14,367 nt of DNA from Deferribacteres bacterium (GCA_013152795.1 JAADFS010000126.1:1-14367), one strand, 5' to 3'. Positions 7,608 through 14,155 are shown, numbered from the stretch's first letter. Numbers and translations: made by a program. The notes: generated by a model from the sequence alone, not told the origin.

Positions 7608-8171
7608 TTAATCCCGCGGCTCCCTTCCAACGTCTTCAAGCAGTCGCAGGATATCCACGTTTTTTCTCACAACAGGCGTATATTCTTTGGATGTGTGGAG
7701 AATTTCAACAAACTGCATATATGCAGTCAACCCGGCTGTTTTTATATTCTGGATATACAGAAAGGCAAAGTTCAGGCAGAGCAGGAGAAGTGCCGATCTT
7801 ACCAGTGAATACCACTGCGCGGGGACTAACGAATCTATTCCGCTGCGGATTATGTTATAAACAAACTTGACTATAAAGGAGGCAAAGAATAGCACATAGA
7901 TCAAACCAAACAGACCAAAAAACAAGAAGGTCAGTGCATCCCTGGAATCCTCGATAAAAACAAGACGGTCCATTTGAGGTTTTACGTCGATTATCATCAA
8001 GCGGTAAACCCAGTAGGCAAATCCGGCCATACAGACAATGTAGAGGTACGATGCAATACGGTCCCTCTGCCCTATGAACCACCTGACTGGTGCAAACTGT
8101 CGAAGGTCGGCGAAGAATGGCGATAACTTACTGCTATACCAGCGCATCCTTTCGAATTGTTCGTTTAACAC
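7608..8171 (-). CDS. Three-helix inner-membrane protein of unknown function
   Basis: I do not recognise the family. The 187-residue product has a polar N-terminal 38 residues, then three likely membrane helices at about 40-61 (IASYLYIVCMAGFAYWVYRL), 79-105 (FLFFGLFGLIYVLFFASFIV) and 122-142 (ALLLLCLNFAFLYIQ). A charged C-terminal tail follows (SKEYTPVVRKNVDILRLLEDVGREPRD) that could be cytoplasmic. The start is GTG at 8169-8171 with only a weak Shine-Dalgarno sequence (GGGCAGG); the ATG at residue 9 is an alternative. The gene faces phoR with a 33-bp gap and no obvious terminator. It looks more A+T-rich than phoR. Repeat R1 lies directly upstream. It may be an accessory gene. Confidence 0.75.
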   Translation of the reverse strand: MLNEQFERMRWYSSKLSPFFADLRQFAPVRWFIGQRDRIASYLYIVCMAGFAYWVYRLMIIDVKPQMDRLVFIEDSRDALTFLFFGLFGLIYVLFFASFIVKFVYNIIRSGIDSLVPAQWYSLVRSALLLLCLNFAFLYIQNIKTAGLTAYMQFVEILHTSKEYTPVVRKNVDILRLLEDVGREPRD

Positions 8172-8189
8172 GGTATACCTGCCCTTTTC

Positions 8190-8289
8190 TAAGGTAAACG
8201 GCTTTATGCAGGAAATCTTTAACGTTACCTTAATGTTGCATAAATGGCAGGAGGGCCTGCCGGAAAAGCTTTATAAAGCGGTGGGATAA
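8190..8289 (+). repeat. Repeat R1, copy f, fullest copy with two hairpins
   Basis: The core 8235-8289 starts GTTGCATAAATGGCAGG. It has a perfect stem GGCAGG (8246-8251) with CCTGCC (8256-8261) and loop AGGG, then the 12-base palindrome GCTTTATAAAGC (8268-8279) and GGTGGGATAA. Upstream, TAAGGTAA (8190-8197) is complementary to TTACCTTA (8225-8232), and TTTATGCA (8203-8210) to TGCATAAA (8237-8244). The two pairings interleave. Confidence 0.75.
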
Positions 8290-8299
8290 TTGCAGAGGA

Positions 8300-8337
8300 T
8301 GCAGTTGTCAGGGGGCAGAATGAAATCCTGTTGCCAC
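8300..8337 (+). repeat. Repeat R2, half copy
   Basis: TGCAGTTGTCAGGGGGCAG (8300-8318) and the following AATG match the left arm of the R2 palindrome at 4947. The right arm is reduced to TTGCCACTGTCAG. It follows R1 copy f after ten bases, the same R1-R2 order as at 4910-5012. Confidence 0.7.
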
Positions 8338-8376
8338 TGTCAGATATATTATGCGGAGAAAGGGTATATCCCCCCT

Positions 8377-9054
8377 TTACCGCCGCATTATAAAGTCCAT
8401 GTACTTTTCCCTCTCCTCAAAGGACTCCAGCACAATATCCGCTTCCGTGTCCAGCAGATGTTCTTTTGAATACGGGCCCGTGGCCACTGCAATACAGTTT
8501 GCACCGTGGACCTTCGCACACCTCACATCCCTGGGGGTGTCGCCCACTATAATGCAGTCCTGAGGGGAAAATTCAAAACCCTTTTTCGCAAACTTGTCGA
8601 TAGCTATGGGCAGGAGCCTGTCCCTGTCCTCATCGTCACTGCCGAAGGCGCCGTCGAGAAAGAACTCATACAGGCCGAAGGGCGAAAGTTTTATCTGAGC
8701 GCCCTGCCGGAGATTGCCCGTAAGGAGGCCGAGGGGGATCCCCTCGCGGTTAAAGATGGTAAGTGCGTCCCTGATGCCGGGCTTCAGGTGGCGGAGCGGA
8801 TTTTCAATCTCCTGTCTGAGGAAATGTAGATACATGTCTTTCATTTTTTCAAGATTGCCGTCCACGTGGGAAAATCCGTGCGCAGTGAGGCCTTCCCTCA
8901 TAATCTCGGGGTCTGTCTTGCCGGCCATTGAGATATTCCTGAATGCATCCCTTATGCCGAAAAGCTCAAGAAACGCCCTGTCCAGGGCCCTTGAGCCGGC
9001 CCCGCCCGTGCTTATCAGGGTGCCGTCTATGTCGAAAAGAATCAGCTTGTTCAT
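8377..9054 (-). CDS. HAD-superfamily hydrolase, phosphoglycolate phosphatase-like
   Basis: Cytoplasmic HAD phosphatase of 225 residues. Motif I is FDIDGTL with nucleophile Asp8 and acid Asp10; motif II is LLTGN (Thr112); a motif III lysine could be Lys122 in QIKL; motif IV is IIVGDTPRDV (Asp172, Asp176). An alpha-helical cap lies between motifs I and II (about 17-90), as in the Gph/beta-phosphoglucomutase group. Substrate cannot be read from sequence; phosphoglycolate or another small phospho-ester is possible. There is no Shine-Dalgarno sequence before the ATG (9052-9054). A perfect TATAAT ends six bases upstream, so the mRNA may be leaderless. The gene is divergent from rplU. Confidence 0.88.
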   Translation of the reverse strand: MNKLILFDIDGTLISTGGAGSRALDRAFLELFGIRDAFRNISMAGKTDPEIMREGLTAHGFSHVDGNLEKMKDMYLHFLRQEIENPLRHLKPGIRDALTIFNREGIPLGLLTGNLRQGAQIKLSPFGLYEFFLDGAFGSDDEDRDRLLPIAIDKFAKKGFEFSPQDCIIVGDTPRDVRCAKVHGANCIAVATGPYSKEHLLDTEADIVLESFEEREKYMDFIMRR

Positions 9055-9060
9055 CGCCCT

Positions 9061-9088
9061 ATTATATCAGAACAAATTTTTTAGTGAA
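9061..9088 (-). promoter_or_regulatory. Promoter of the HAD phosphatase gene
   Basis: The minus strand has TTCACT (9088-9083), a 16-bp spacer and a perfect TATAAT (9066-9061). The expected start site falls at or next to the A of the ATG at 9054. Confidence 0.6.
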
Positions 9089-9089
9089 A

Positions 9090-9119
9090 TTGACTTTACC
9101 AGCGGATTTATGTTAAAAA
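9090..9119 (+). promoter_or_regulatory. Candidate promoter of rplU-rpmA
   Basis: TTGACT (9090-9095) is a good -35. The -10 is weaker: TAAAAA (9114-9119) at 18 bp or TTAAAA at 17 bp. The leader would be about 25-30 bases with GGAGG at 9140-9144. It is divergent from, and overlaps the region of, the HAD gene promoter. Confidence 0.4.
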
Positions 9120-9151
9120 ATTAGTCTACCTTGGCAATTGGAGGCTTTTTC

Positions 9152-9468
9152 ATGTATGCGATAATAGAAACAGGCGGCAAGCAATACAGGGTTACAGGGT
9201 TTCGGAAGGAGATATCCTTAAGATAGAAAAGATTGATGACAGTAATTCCGTTACCTTCGGGAATGTCCTGATGGTCTCCGACGGAGACAATATTTCATAC
9301 GGCACTCCCTTTATTGATTCAGCGGAAGTAACGGCCGACGTCCTGGGGACCGGCAAGGCCGGGAAGGTCCTTGTGTTCAAGCAGAAGACAAGGAAAGGCC
9401 ACCGGAAGCTGAGAGGGCACAGGCAGCAGTATACAACCGTTAAGATAACCAGTATAAAAACCGGATAA
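9152..9468 (+). pseudogene. rplU: Ribosomal protein bL21, frame broken by an 8-bp tandem duplication
   Basis: bL21 is a 50S subunit protein that binds 23S rRNA. The ATG at 9152 follows GGAGG and begins MYAIIETGGKQYRV. TACAGGGT then occurs twice in tandem (9185-9192 and 9193-9200). This shifts the frame, and translation ends at TAG 9224-9226 after 24 residues. Taking out one copy restores QYRVSEGDILKIEKID and a complete bL21 of 102 residues through VFKQKTRKGHRKLRGHRQQYT to TAA 9466-9468. The duplication lies inside one of the most conserved parts of the gene. Because the rest is intact and the neighbour rpmA is normal, an assembly or read error, or a minority variant, is more likely than loss. 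A gene with so strong a fitness role would rarely be dead unless another copy exists. Confidence 0.95.
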
Positions 9469-9485
9469 TTTTTGGAGGATGGAAA

Positions 9486-9746
9486 ATGGCTCATAAAAAA
9501 GGTGTCGGCAGCACGAGAAACGGCCGCGACAGTGAGTCAAAACGCCTGGGTGTGAAGAAGTACGGCAGCCAGATTGTCAGGGCCGGCAATATACTCGTCC
9601 GGCAGAGGGGCACCAAGATCCACCCGGGGTTCAATGTGGGCAGGGGCAGTGATGACACGCTCTTTGCCAAGATAAGCGGCATTGTGAAATTCGAGCGCAA
9701 GGGAAAATCAAAGCAGCAGGTAAGCGTTTATCCTGCGGAAGCATAA
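9486..9746 (+). CDS. rpmA: 50S ribosomal protein bL27
   Basis: Complete bL27 of 86 residues, beginning MAHKKGVGSTRNGRDSESKR and containing LGVKKYGSQIVRAGNILVRQRGTK, both typical. Its N-terminal tail reaches the peptidyl transferase centre of the 50S subunit. There is no N-terminal extension of the Firmicutes type that needs protease cleavage. GGAGG lies 7-8 nt before the ATG, and 17 bases separate it from the rplU stop. A terminator follows at 9786. Confidence 0.97.
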   Translation: MAHKKGVGSTRNGRDSESKRLGVKKYGSQIVRAGNILVRQRGTKIHPGFNVGRGSDDTLFAKISGIVKFERKGKSKQQVSVYPAEA

Positions 9747-9785
9747 AAAACAAATAAGACTCTTTGGTGAGTACAGCAGGTCAGG

Positions 9786-9809
9786 AGGCGGGTTCAGCCC
9801 GCCTTTTTT
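9786..9809 (+). terminator. Rho-independent terminator after rpmA
   Basis: AGGCGGG (9786-9792), loop TTCAG, CCCGCCT (9798-9804) form a perfect 7-bp stem, followed directly by a run of six T (9804-9809). It ends the rplU-rpmA unit; obgE begins 41 bases later, so obgE-proB needs read-through or its own promoter, which I could not identify. Confidence 0.85.
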
Positions 9810-9850
9810 GTTGAAAGCTCAGGGTGGAGAATAAAACAGGCGGGGTTGCG

Positions 9851-10873
9851 ATGCAATTTATTGATCATGTAGAGGTACATGTAAAGGCCGGTGACGGAGG
9901 AAAGGGATGTGTGAGTTTCCGGAGGGAGAAGTTTATCCCGAAGGGCGGCCCTGACGGCGGTGACGGCGGAAGGGGCGGACACATTATTTTCAGGGCGACC
10001 CGAAACATCAACACGCTCCTCGATATCAAATACCGGCGGCAGTACAGGGCTGAAAAGGGACAGCCAGGCATGGGCAAGGATATGCACGGCAGAAACGGCA
10101 AAGACCTCGTTATACCCGTGCCTGTCGGCACCCTTATCAGGGATTCGGACTCCGGTGAAGTGCTGTGCGACCTTACAAGAGACGGCCAGGAGTACATTGC
10201 CGCAAGAGGCGGCAGGGGAGGCGTGGGCAATGCGCACTTCAAGAGCGCCACGAGGCAGGCGCCGCGGTTTGCCCAGCCCGGGGAGCCCGGGGAAGAGAGA
10301 ACCCTGACACTGGAGCTTAAGCTCCTGGCTGATGTGGGATTGATCGGCCTGCCGAACGCCGGGAAATCCACGCTCATCTCCGCGCTGTCTTCCGCCAGGC
10401 CCAGGATTGCGGATTACCCGTTTACCACACTTGTGCCCGCCCTCGGGGTCGTCAAGTACGGTGATTTCAAGAGCTTTGTGATCGCCGACATCCCCGGACT
10501 GACGGAAGGCGCGCACAGGGGCGCGGGTCTGGGATTTCAGTTTCTGCGCCATGTTGAGAGGACTTCCATCCTCCTGCACCTTGTCGACATATCCGAGATG
10601 GCGGAGGGGGAGCCCGTCGGTAACTTTGAAAAGATCAACAGGGAGCTTGAGCTGTACAGCCCGGAGCTGATAAAAAAGCCCCAGGCAGTGGCTGCGACAA
10701 AGCTCGACATAAAGGGCGACGGCAGGAGACTTGACAGCCTTGCACGATATTGTAAAGATAAACACTATGATTTTTTCCCGGTATGCGCTGTTACCGGAGA
10801 GGGCTTGAAAGAACTGGTAATATATCTTGGTGAAAAGGTGGAGGAGTACAAGAGCAGGCAGCAGACGGCATGA
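9851..10873 (+). CDS. obgE: Obg-family GTPase (ObgE/CgtA)
   Basis: Ribosome-associated GTPase for late 50S assembly and stress control. The N-terminal Obg domain is glycine-rich (VKAGDGGKGCVSFRREKFIPKG, GGDGGRGG, RGGRGGVGNAHF). The G domain has GLPNAGKST (166-174), switch I ending FTTL, DIPG (213-216), a G4 motif TKLD (283-286) instead of NKxD, and CAVTGEG as G5. The C-terminal OCT domain is missing, as in many 340-residue homologues. I chose ATG 9851 because Obg proteins start MxFID and AGGCGGGG lies just upstream; the GTG at 9824 would add nine unlikely residues. Its stop overlaps the proB ATG (ATGA). Confidence 0.95.
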   Translation: MQFIDHVEVHVKAGDGGKGCVSFRREKFIPKGGPDGGDGGRGGHIIFRATRNINTLLDIKYRRQYRAEKGQPGMGKDMHGRNGKDLVIPVPVGTLIRDSDSGEVLCDLTRDGQEYIAARGGRGGVGNAHFKSATRQAPRFAQPGEPGEERTLTLELKLLADVGLIGLPNAGKSTLISALSSARPRIADYPFTTLVPALGVVKYGDFKSFVIADIPGLTEGAHRGAGLGFQFLRHVERTSILLHLVDISEMAEGEPVGNFEKINRELELYSPELIKKPQAVAATKLDIKGDGRRLDSLARYCKDKHYDFFPVCAVTGEGLKELVIYLGEKVEEYKSRQQTA

Positions 10874-11964
10874 GACGCCTGGTAATAAAAATAGGAAGCA
10901 ATATTATCGCCTCGGCCGAGCAGGGGCTTAACACAAGGAGACTCAAGGCGATCACGCGGGACATCGCAGGGGTCCTGGACAGGGGATACGAGGCGGTGAT
11001 CGTCTCCTCCGGCGCAATCGCTGCAGGGCTCAAAAAGCTTGACCTCAGGGAAAAGCCCAGGGATATCAGGCTCAAACAGGCTGCCGCCGCAATCGGGCAG
11101 TCAAGCCTGATGTGGGCATACGAGCAGCACTTTGCCGGCTTTCACAAGAAGGTCGCGCAGATACTCCTTACAAGGGATGATATCTCAAACCGCGGCAGGT
11201 ATATCAACGCCAAGAACACCCTCTTCACCCTCCTGGGCTGCGGGGTGATACCCCTGATAAACGAGAATGACCCCGTTGCCGTTGATGAGATAAAATTCGG
11301 GGATAATGACATGCTGGCAGCGCTTGCCGCAGGGCTTGTGGAGGCGGACATGCTGATTATACTGTCCGATGTGGACGGGCTTTATACAAAAGACCCCCGG
11401 CAGAGAGGCGCCAGGCTTATTAAAACCGTGGAGAAGATCACCCCTGATATCGAAAAACTCGCCGGGGGCAGGGGCAGTGCAGTCGGCACGGGCGGCATGT
11501 ATTCCAAGATACTTGCTGCAAGGCAGGCGGTTGATCACGGGATTCCCGTGGTCATAATGAGCGGCAGAAAAAGCGGCCTCATTGCAAGACTGCTGGAGGG
11601 AAAGGAAATCGGGACGTATTTCAGGCCCCGGCAGCAGCGGCTGTCCTCCAAGAAAGGCTGGATAGCCTACGGCGTGAGGTCAAGGGGCGCTGTTTATATC
11701 GACGACGGGGCTGTAAAGGCCCTCACAACCATGGGTAAAAGCCTTCTGCCGTCCGGCATCGTGAGGGTCGAGGGAAGCTTTGAAGTCGGTGATTACATAA
11801 GGTGCATGAGTAAGGACGGCAGAAAAATCGCAAAGGGACTGACGAACTACTCCTCTGCGGACCTTGAGCTTATCAAGGGCAAAAAGACCTCAGAAATAGA
11901 GAGGATTTTGGGATATAAATATTCGGACGAGGTAATCCACAGGGATAACCTCGTGGTGATCTGA
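10870..11964 (+). CDS. proB: Glutamate 5-kinase with PUA domain
   Basis: ProB phosphorylates glutamate to gamma-glutamyl phosphate, the first and feedback-controlled step of proline synthesis. The amino-acid kinase domain (about 1-250) has VIKIGSN, VSSGAIAAG, the run INENDPVAVDEIKFGDNDML, LSDVDGLYTKDP and GTGGMYSKILAA. The C-terminal PUA domain (about 275-355) includes GAVYIDDGAVKAL and SLLPSGIVRVEGSFEVGD. The length of 364 residues is normal. It is joined to obgE by an ATGA overlap, a common order. proA, the next enzyme, does not follow: the DUF523 gene converges with no gap at all between the two stop codons. Confidence 0.96.
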   Translation: MRRLVIKIGSNIIASAEQGLNTRRLKAITRDIAGVLDRGYEAVIVSSGAIAAGLKKLDLREKPRDIRLKQAAAAIGQSSLMWAYEQHFAGFHKKVAQILLTRDDISNRGRYINAKNTLFTLLGCGVIPLINENDPVAVDEIKFGDNDMLAALAAGLVEADMLIILSDVDGLYTKDPRQRGARLIKTVEKITPDIEKLAGGRGSAVGTGGMYSKILAARQAVDHGIPVVIMSGRKSGLIARLLEGKEIGTYFRPRQQRLSSKKGWIAYGVRSRGAVYIDDGAVKALTTMGKSLLPSGIVRVEGSFEVGDYIRCMSKDGRKIAKGLTNYSSADLELIKGKKTSEIERILGYKYSDEVIHRDNLVVI

Positions 11965-12495
11965 TCAATCGGCTCCCTGCGGTTGTTTCCTGCTGAAATC
12001 AATCACCCGTTCTATGAACTCCTCTCTTGCGCGGGCGGTGTAAAGCCCTGTCTCCTCTTCAACCGGCACGGACGGGAAGTGCCGCATAAACGCCCTGCTG
12101 AATATGCCCGCAGCCCTTTTATTCCTGCCGCCTGAAGGGGAATATACCTCCACACCGCCGGCGGAACAGCTCGGCGACCTGCTCTTGAAGATGAATCCGC
12201 AGAGATTCTCCCCCGACAGGTATTCGATCTTTCCCCTGATCCACTGCAGCATTGCATCCGTGTGATCGACTCCGGTACTGATGGTTATGAGGCGGGGGGC
12301 GGCTGGACTGCCGGTGAGACGCATGGGTTCCCTCGGCACAGGCAGGCCGTATTCCACCTCCGGACAGACGGGCACCAACTGAAAGTATTCGCCCAGTGCA
12401 TGGATAAGGACGTGCTCCCGCCTGTCTTCTCCGTCATAGCGGACCGGGTGTCCGAGAAGGCAGGAGCTTATACCGATCTTGATCATGCCCGCCAT
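11965..12495 (-). CDS. DUF523 family protein
   Basis: Cytoplasmic protein of 176 residues in the DUF523 (YbbK-like) family, whose function is unknown. It shows the family's conserved cysteine motifs: ISSCLLGHPVRYDG near the N-terminus, PVCPEVEYGLPVPREPMRL, and FKSRSPSCSAGGVEVY, where most members have SPSCG. The cysteines suggest a metal or Fe-S site, but this is inference. In some bacteria DUF523 is fused to DUF1722; here it stands alone. The ATG (12493-12495) follows the cupin stop directly (TGAATG), so it is translated by coupling. The second Met, at 12484-12486, is an alternative start. It converges with proB, with adjacent stops. Confidence 0.88.
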   Translation of the reverse strand: MAGMIKIGISSCLLGHPVRYDGEDRREHVLIHALGEYFQLVPVCPEVEYGLPVPREPMRLTGSPAAPRLITISTGVDHTDAMLQWIRGKIEYLSGENLCGFIFKSRSPSCSAGGVEVYSPSGGRNKRAAGIFSRAFMRHFPSVPVEEETGLYTARAREEFIERVIDFSRKQPQGAD

Positions 12496-12771
12496 TCAGC
12501 CGAATTTATAGTGTTTTTTCACACCCTTGCGGATTTTCCACGTGCAGGACATACCTGCCGGGAATGTCACCAGGTCCCCTTTGCCGATCTCGACCGGTTC
12601 GCCGCCTTCAGGCGTGACAACCACGTCTCCCTCAAGGAAATAACAGGTCTCCTCGGCGTCATATGTCCAGGGGAATTCAGAGGCCTCTTTTGTCCACACA
12701 GGCCACCCGAATACGCCCTGCTTTTTCAGACTTTCTTCATCCGGATTGCGTTGAATCCTGATTTCACTCAT
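12496..12771 (-). CDS. Small cupin-domain protein (DUF861-like)
   Basis: Single cupin barrel of 91 residues. It contains GVFGWPVWTKEASEFPWTYD, then ETCYFLEGDVVVTPEGGEPVEIGKGDLVTFPAGMSCTWKI, which fits the DUF861/EutQ-like cupin pattern (G..D.VTFPAG.S..W). The usual cupin histidines are replaced by Glu, Cys, Tyr and others, as is common in this subgroup; substrate is unknown. I chose ATG 12769-12771 because GGAGGG lies 4-5 nt upstream; the open frame extends to 12819 without support. It is the first gene of a two-gene unit with DUF523. Confidence 0.87.
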   Translation of the reverse strand: MSEIRIQRNPDEESLKKQGVFGWPVWTKEASEFPWTYDAEETCYFLEGDVVVTPEGGEPVEIGKGDLVTFPAGMSCTWKIRKGVKKHYKFG

Positions 12772-12829
12772 GTTTCCCTCCGTGCACATTCCAGTTGAAA
12801 ATATCAAATTACAGAGCAAGTGAGTTAAA

Positions 12830-12878
12830 GTTCAAAGTTCAAGGTTCAAAGTTCTGAGTTCTGAGTTCTGAGTTCAAA
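12830..12878. repeat. Heptamer tandem repeat
   Basis: Seven 7-base units in a row: GTTCAAA, GTTCAAG, GTTCAAA, GTTCTGA three times, GTTCAAA. A related remnant in the opposite orientation is at 5025-5041, also beside an R2 element. Confidence 0.9.
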
Positions 12879-12887
12879 GCTGCGGAT

Positions 12888-12940
12888 GCAGAATGGAATT
12901 CTATGTTTTTCCTGCACCCTGCACCCTGACACCTGCACCC
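12888..12940. repeat. Repeat R2, copy with CTGCACC heptamers
   Basis: GCAGAATGGAATTCTATGTT and the bases after it match the centre of R2 at 4962-4995 with few changes. The right side is made of heptamers CTGCACC (12912, 12919, 12933) and CTGACAC (12926) in place of the plain right arm. The left arm TGCAGTTGTCAGG is missing. Confidence 0.7.
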
Positions 12941-12969
12941 TTTTCCGTTAAAACTCCAATATCCCCCGG

Positions 12970-13014
12970 CCTTACAGCCGTTGAACCCGCAACCCGCAAC
13001 GGTTTGTAGCAACA
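12970..13014. repeat. Possible degenerate R1 copy h with a hairpin
   Basis: CCTTACAGCCG at the left resembles the R1 start, and TAGCAACAT at the right resembles the R1 end (ATGTTGCA reversed). Between them CCGTTG (12978-12983) pairs with CAACGG (12997-13002). As RNA on the minus strand it would follow the phospholipase-like gene, but no T run is present. The assignment to R1 is weak. Confidence 0.35.
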
Positions 13015-13015
13015 T

Positions 13016-13723
13016 TTACGGTGAATGATATTGCAGTACTGCTCTAAGGAGCGAGGCGCTGTGCCCCAACTGCGTGTAAGCCTCCCGGCTTGTCATGATT
13101 CTGCCTTCCTTTTTAAGCCTGAGGCCGAGGCGCCGTGATATCTCGGCGACCCTTGCAATCTCTGCTGCAAGGTCTTTTTCAAAATGCCCGGGCCTGAGTT
13201 TCACCGGGTACATGTGTCTCTTAATCCTGTCGATATTCTTTAAAACCTCTCCGTCGACCACTCCGTCATTGGCCTGATGATTCTCCCTGTTGAATTCATC
13301 ATACGGGATATTATGAAGCGGCTGGGAGAGGTCTGTGATGTAATGGGCCGTGAAGGCGAGATGATACTCTGCATAACGTCCCTTTTCACGACTGGCAGAG
13401 TATTCCCTTAAAGAGCCGACAATGGCTCCGTAGAGGTGCCCCGCAGTGTCCGACGGCATGTTGTATCTATCAGCCTGGGTGAGGACCATCTCCGGTGTAA
13501 CCCCGGCATTGCGGGGATTGTTGAAGAAATGGTTATAGGACTCAATGGAGCCTGCCTTGATTTTTGTGATATCCGCTGCTGCGGCATTATACCATTGCCT
13601 GTATCCCGCGGCCCTTGCAACGGCAAGATGGGTCTGGGTGTGCCATGCGGCTGCGGTGCCGGTATAAAAAAATGGAAACAACAGAAGGAAACCGGCTATT
13701 GATCCGATTAAAAATCTCCTCAT
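13016..13723 (-). CDS. Secreted zinc-dependent phospholipase C / S1-P1 nuclease-like protein
   Basis: Exported hydrolase of 235 residues. A signal peptide (residues 1-26, ending TGTAAA) would leave tryptophan 27 at the mature N-terminus (WHTQTH). In zinc-dependent phospholipase C and P1 nuclease the N-terminal Trp itself binds zinc. Other likely ligands: His96 (GHLYG), His127-x3-Asp131-x5-His137 (HYITDLSQPLH, the same spacing as in Bacillus phospholipase C) and His149-x3-Asp153 (HQAND), where phospholipase C has Glu. Substrate, lipid or nucleic acid, cannot be told. The ATG at 13721-13723 gives the clean signal peptide; a GTG at 13735 with AGGGGG close by is an alternative. PilZ gene stop lies 27 bases upstream, so the two likely form an operon. 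Confidence 0.82.
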   Translation of the reverse strand: MRRFLIGSIAGFLLLFPFFYTGTAAAWHTQTHLAVARAAGYRQWYNAAAADITKIKAGSIESYNHFFNNPRNAGVTPEMVLTQADRYNMPSDTAGHLYGAIVGSLREYSASREKGRYAEYHLAFTAHYITDLSQPLHNIPYDEFNRENHQANDGVVDGEVLKNIDRIKRHMYPVKLRPGHFEKDLAAEIARVAEISRRLGLRLKKEGRIMTSREAYTQLGHSASLLRAVLQYHSP

Positions 13724-13750
13724 ATCACCAGGCACGTCCCCCTTGAACAG

Positions 13751-14053
13751 CTACCTGTATTTTTTTATTATTCCGGCGGTCTTGTACCGGCTGTCTCCTG
13801 AGGGCTCCACGCGGACAACCTCCACGACAGCCTTCATCGGGTTGAATTTTACGCTCTTTGTATCAATGACGACTTCAATTGCCTTTCCCTCGGGCAGGGC
13901 CTGGTCAGTGACGAACTGTATGCCGGTATGGCTCAGATTCCTGCATTGTCCCTTGTATGTTCCGTCTTCACCCGCTATCGTATAGGTCAGTTCAGCATCA
14001 ACCGTCAGACGGCAGAATAGTCTTTTCTCATCGTAATGTTGCTCCAAAGCCAA
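13751..14053 (-). CDS. PilZ domain protein, likely c-di-GMP binding
   Basis: Single-domain PilZ protein of 100 residues. It has both halves of the c-di-GMP site: RxxxR (Arg11, Arg15 in KRLFCRL) and NxSxxG (Asn39, Ser41, Gly44 in NLSHTGIQF). The beta-barrel follows (GKAIEVVIDT, KAVVEVVRVEP). I chose the TTG at 14051-14053 because GGAGGT lies 7 nt upstream. A GTG at 14060-14062, three codons earlier, overlaps that same Shine-Dalgarno sequence and so is a poor start. The product is cytoplasmic by sequence. It precedes the secreted phospholipase-like gene by 27 bases. Confidence 0.87.
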   Translation of the reverse strand: MALEQHYDEKRLFCRLTVDAELTYTIAGEDGTYKGQCRNLSHTGIQFVTDQALPEGKAIEVVIDTKSVKFNPMKAVVEVVRVEPSGDSRYKTAGIIKKYR

Positions 14054-14127
14054 AGCAGACACCTCCTTTTTTTCTGGGGATAATTAAAAAACGGGATTCT
14101 TCACCTTCACAGGTATTATTTTATTTT

Positions 14128-14155
14128 ATCATATATCGGCACTTCTCTGTGGAAA
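14128..14155 (-). promoter_or_regulatory. Candidate promoter of the PilZ-phospholipase unit
   Basis: The minus strand has TTTCCA (14155-14150), a 16-bp spacer and TATGAT (14133-14128), about 75 bases before the PilZ start. An A/T-rich stretch follows. The match is fair, not strong. Confidence 0.4.

Noticed and set aside
8330..8352. PHO box (CTGTCAGATATATTATG)
   Set aside because: Only one half resembles the PhoB site, it is far from a gene start in the right direction, and it lies in the decayed right arm of R2.
9794..10765. Long minus-strand open frame over obgE
   Set aside because: It is the antisense of a certain obgE gene, has no family resemblance and no ribosome binding site; G+C-rich genes often leave such shadows.
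12262..12798. 178-codon plus-strand open frame over the DUF523 and cupin genes
   Set aside because: Both minus-strand genes have clear family motifs and a coupled start; the plus-strand translation resembles nothing.
12830..12940. CRISPR-like array
   Set aside because: Units of seven bases are contiguous, without spacers of 30 bases or more, and no cas gene is nearby.
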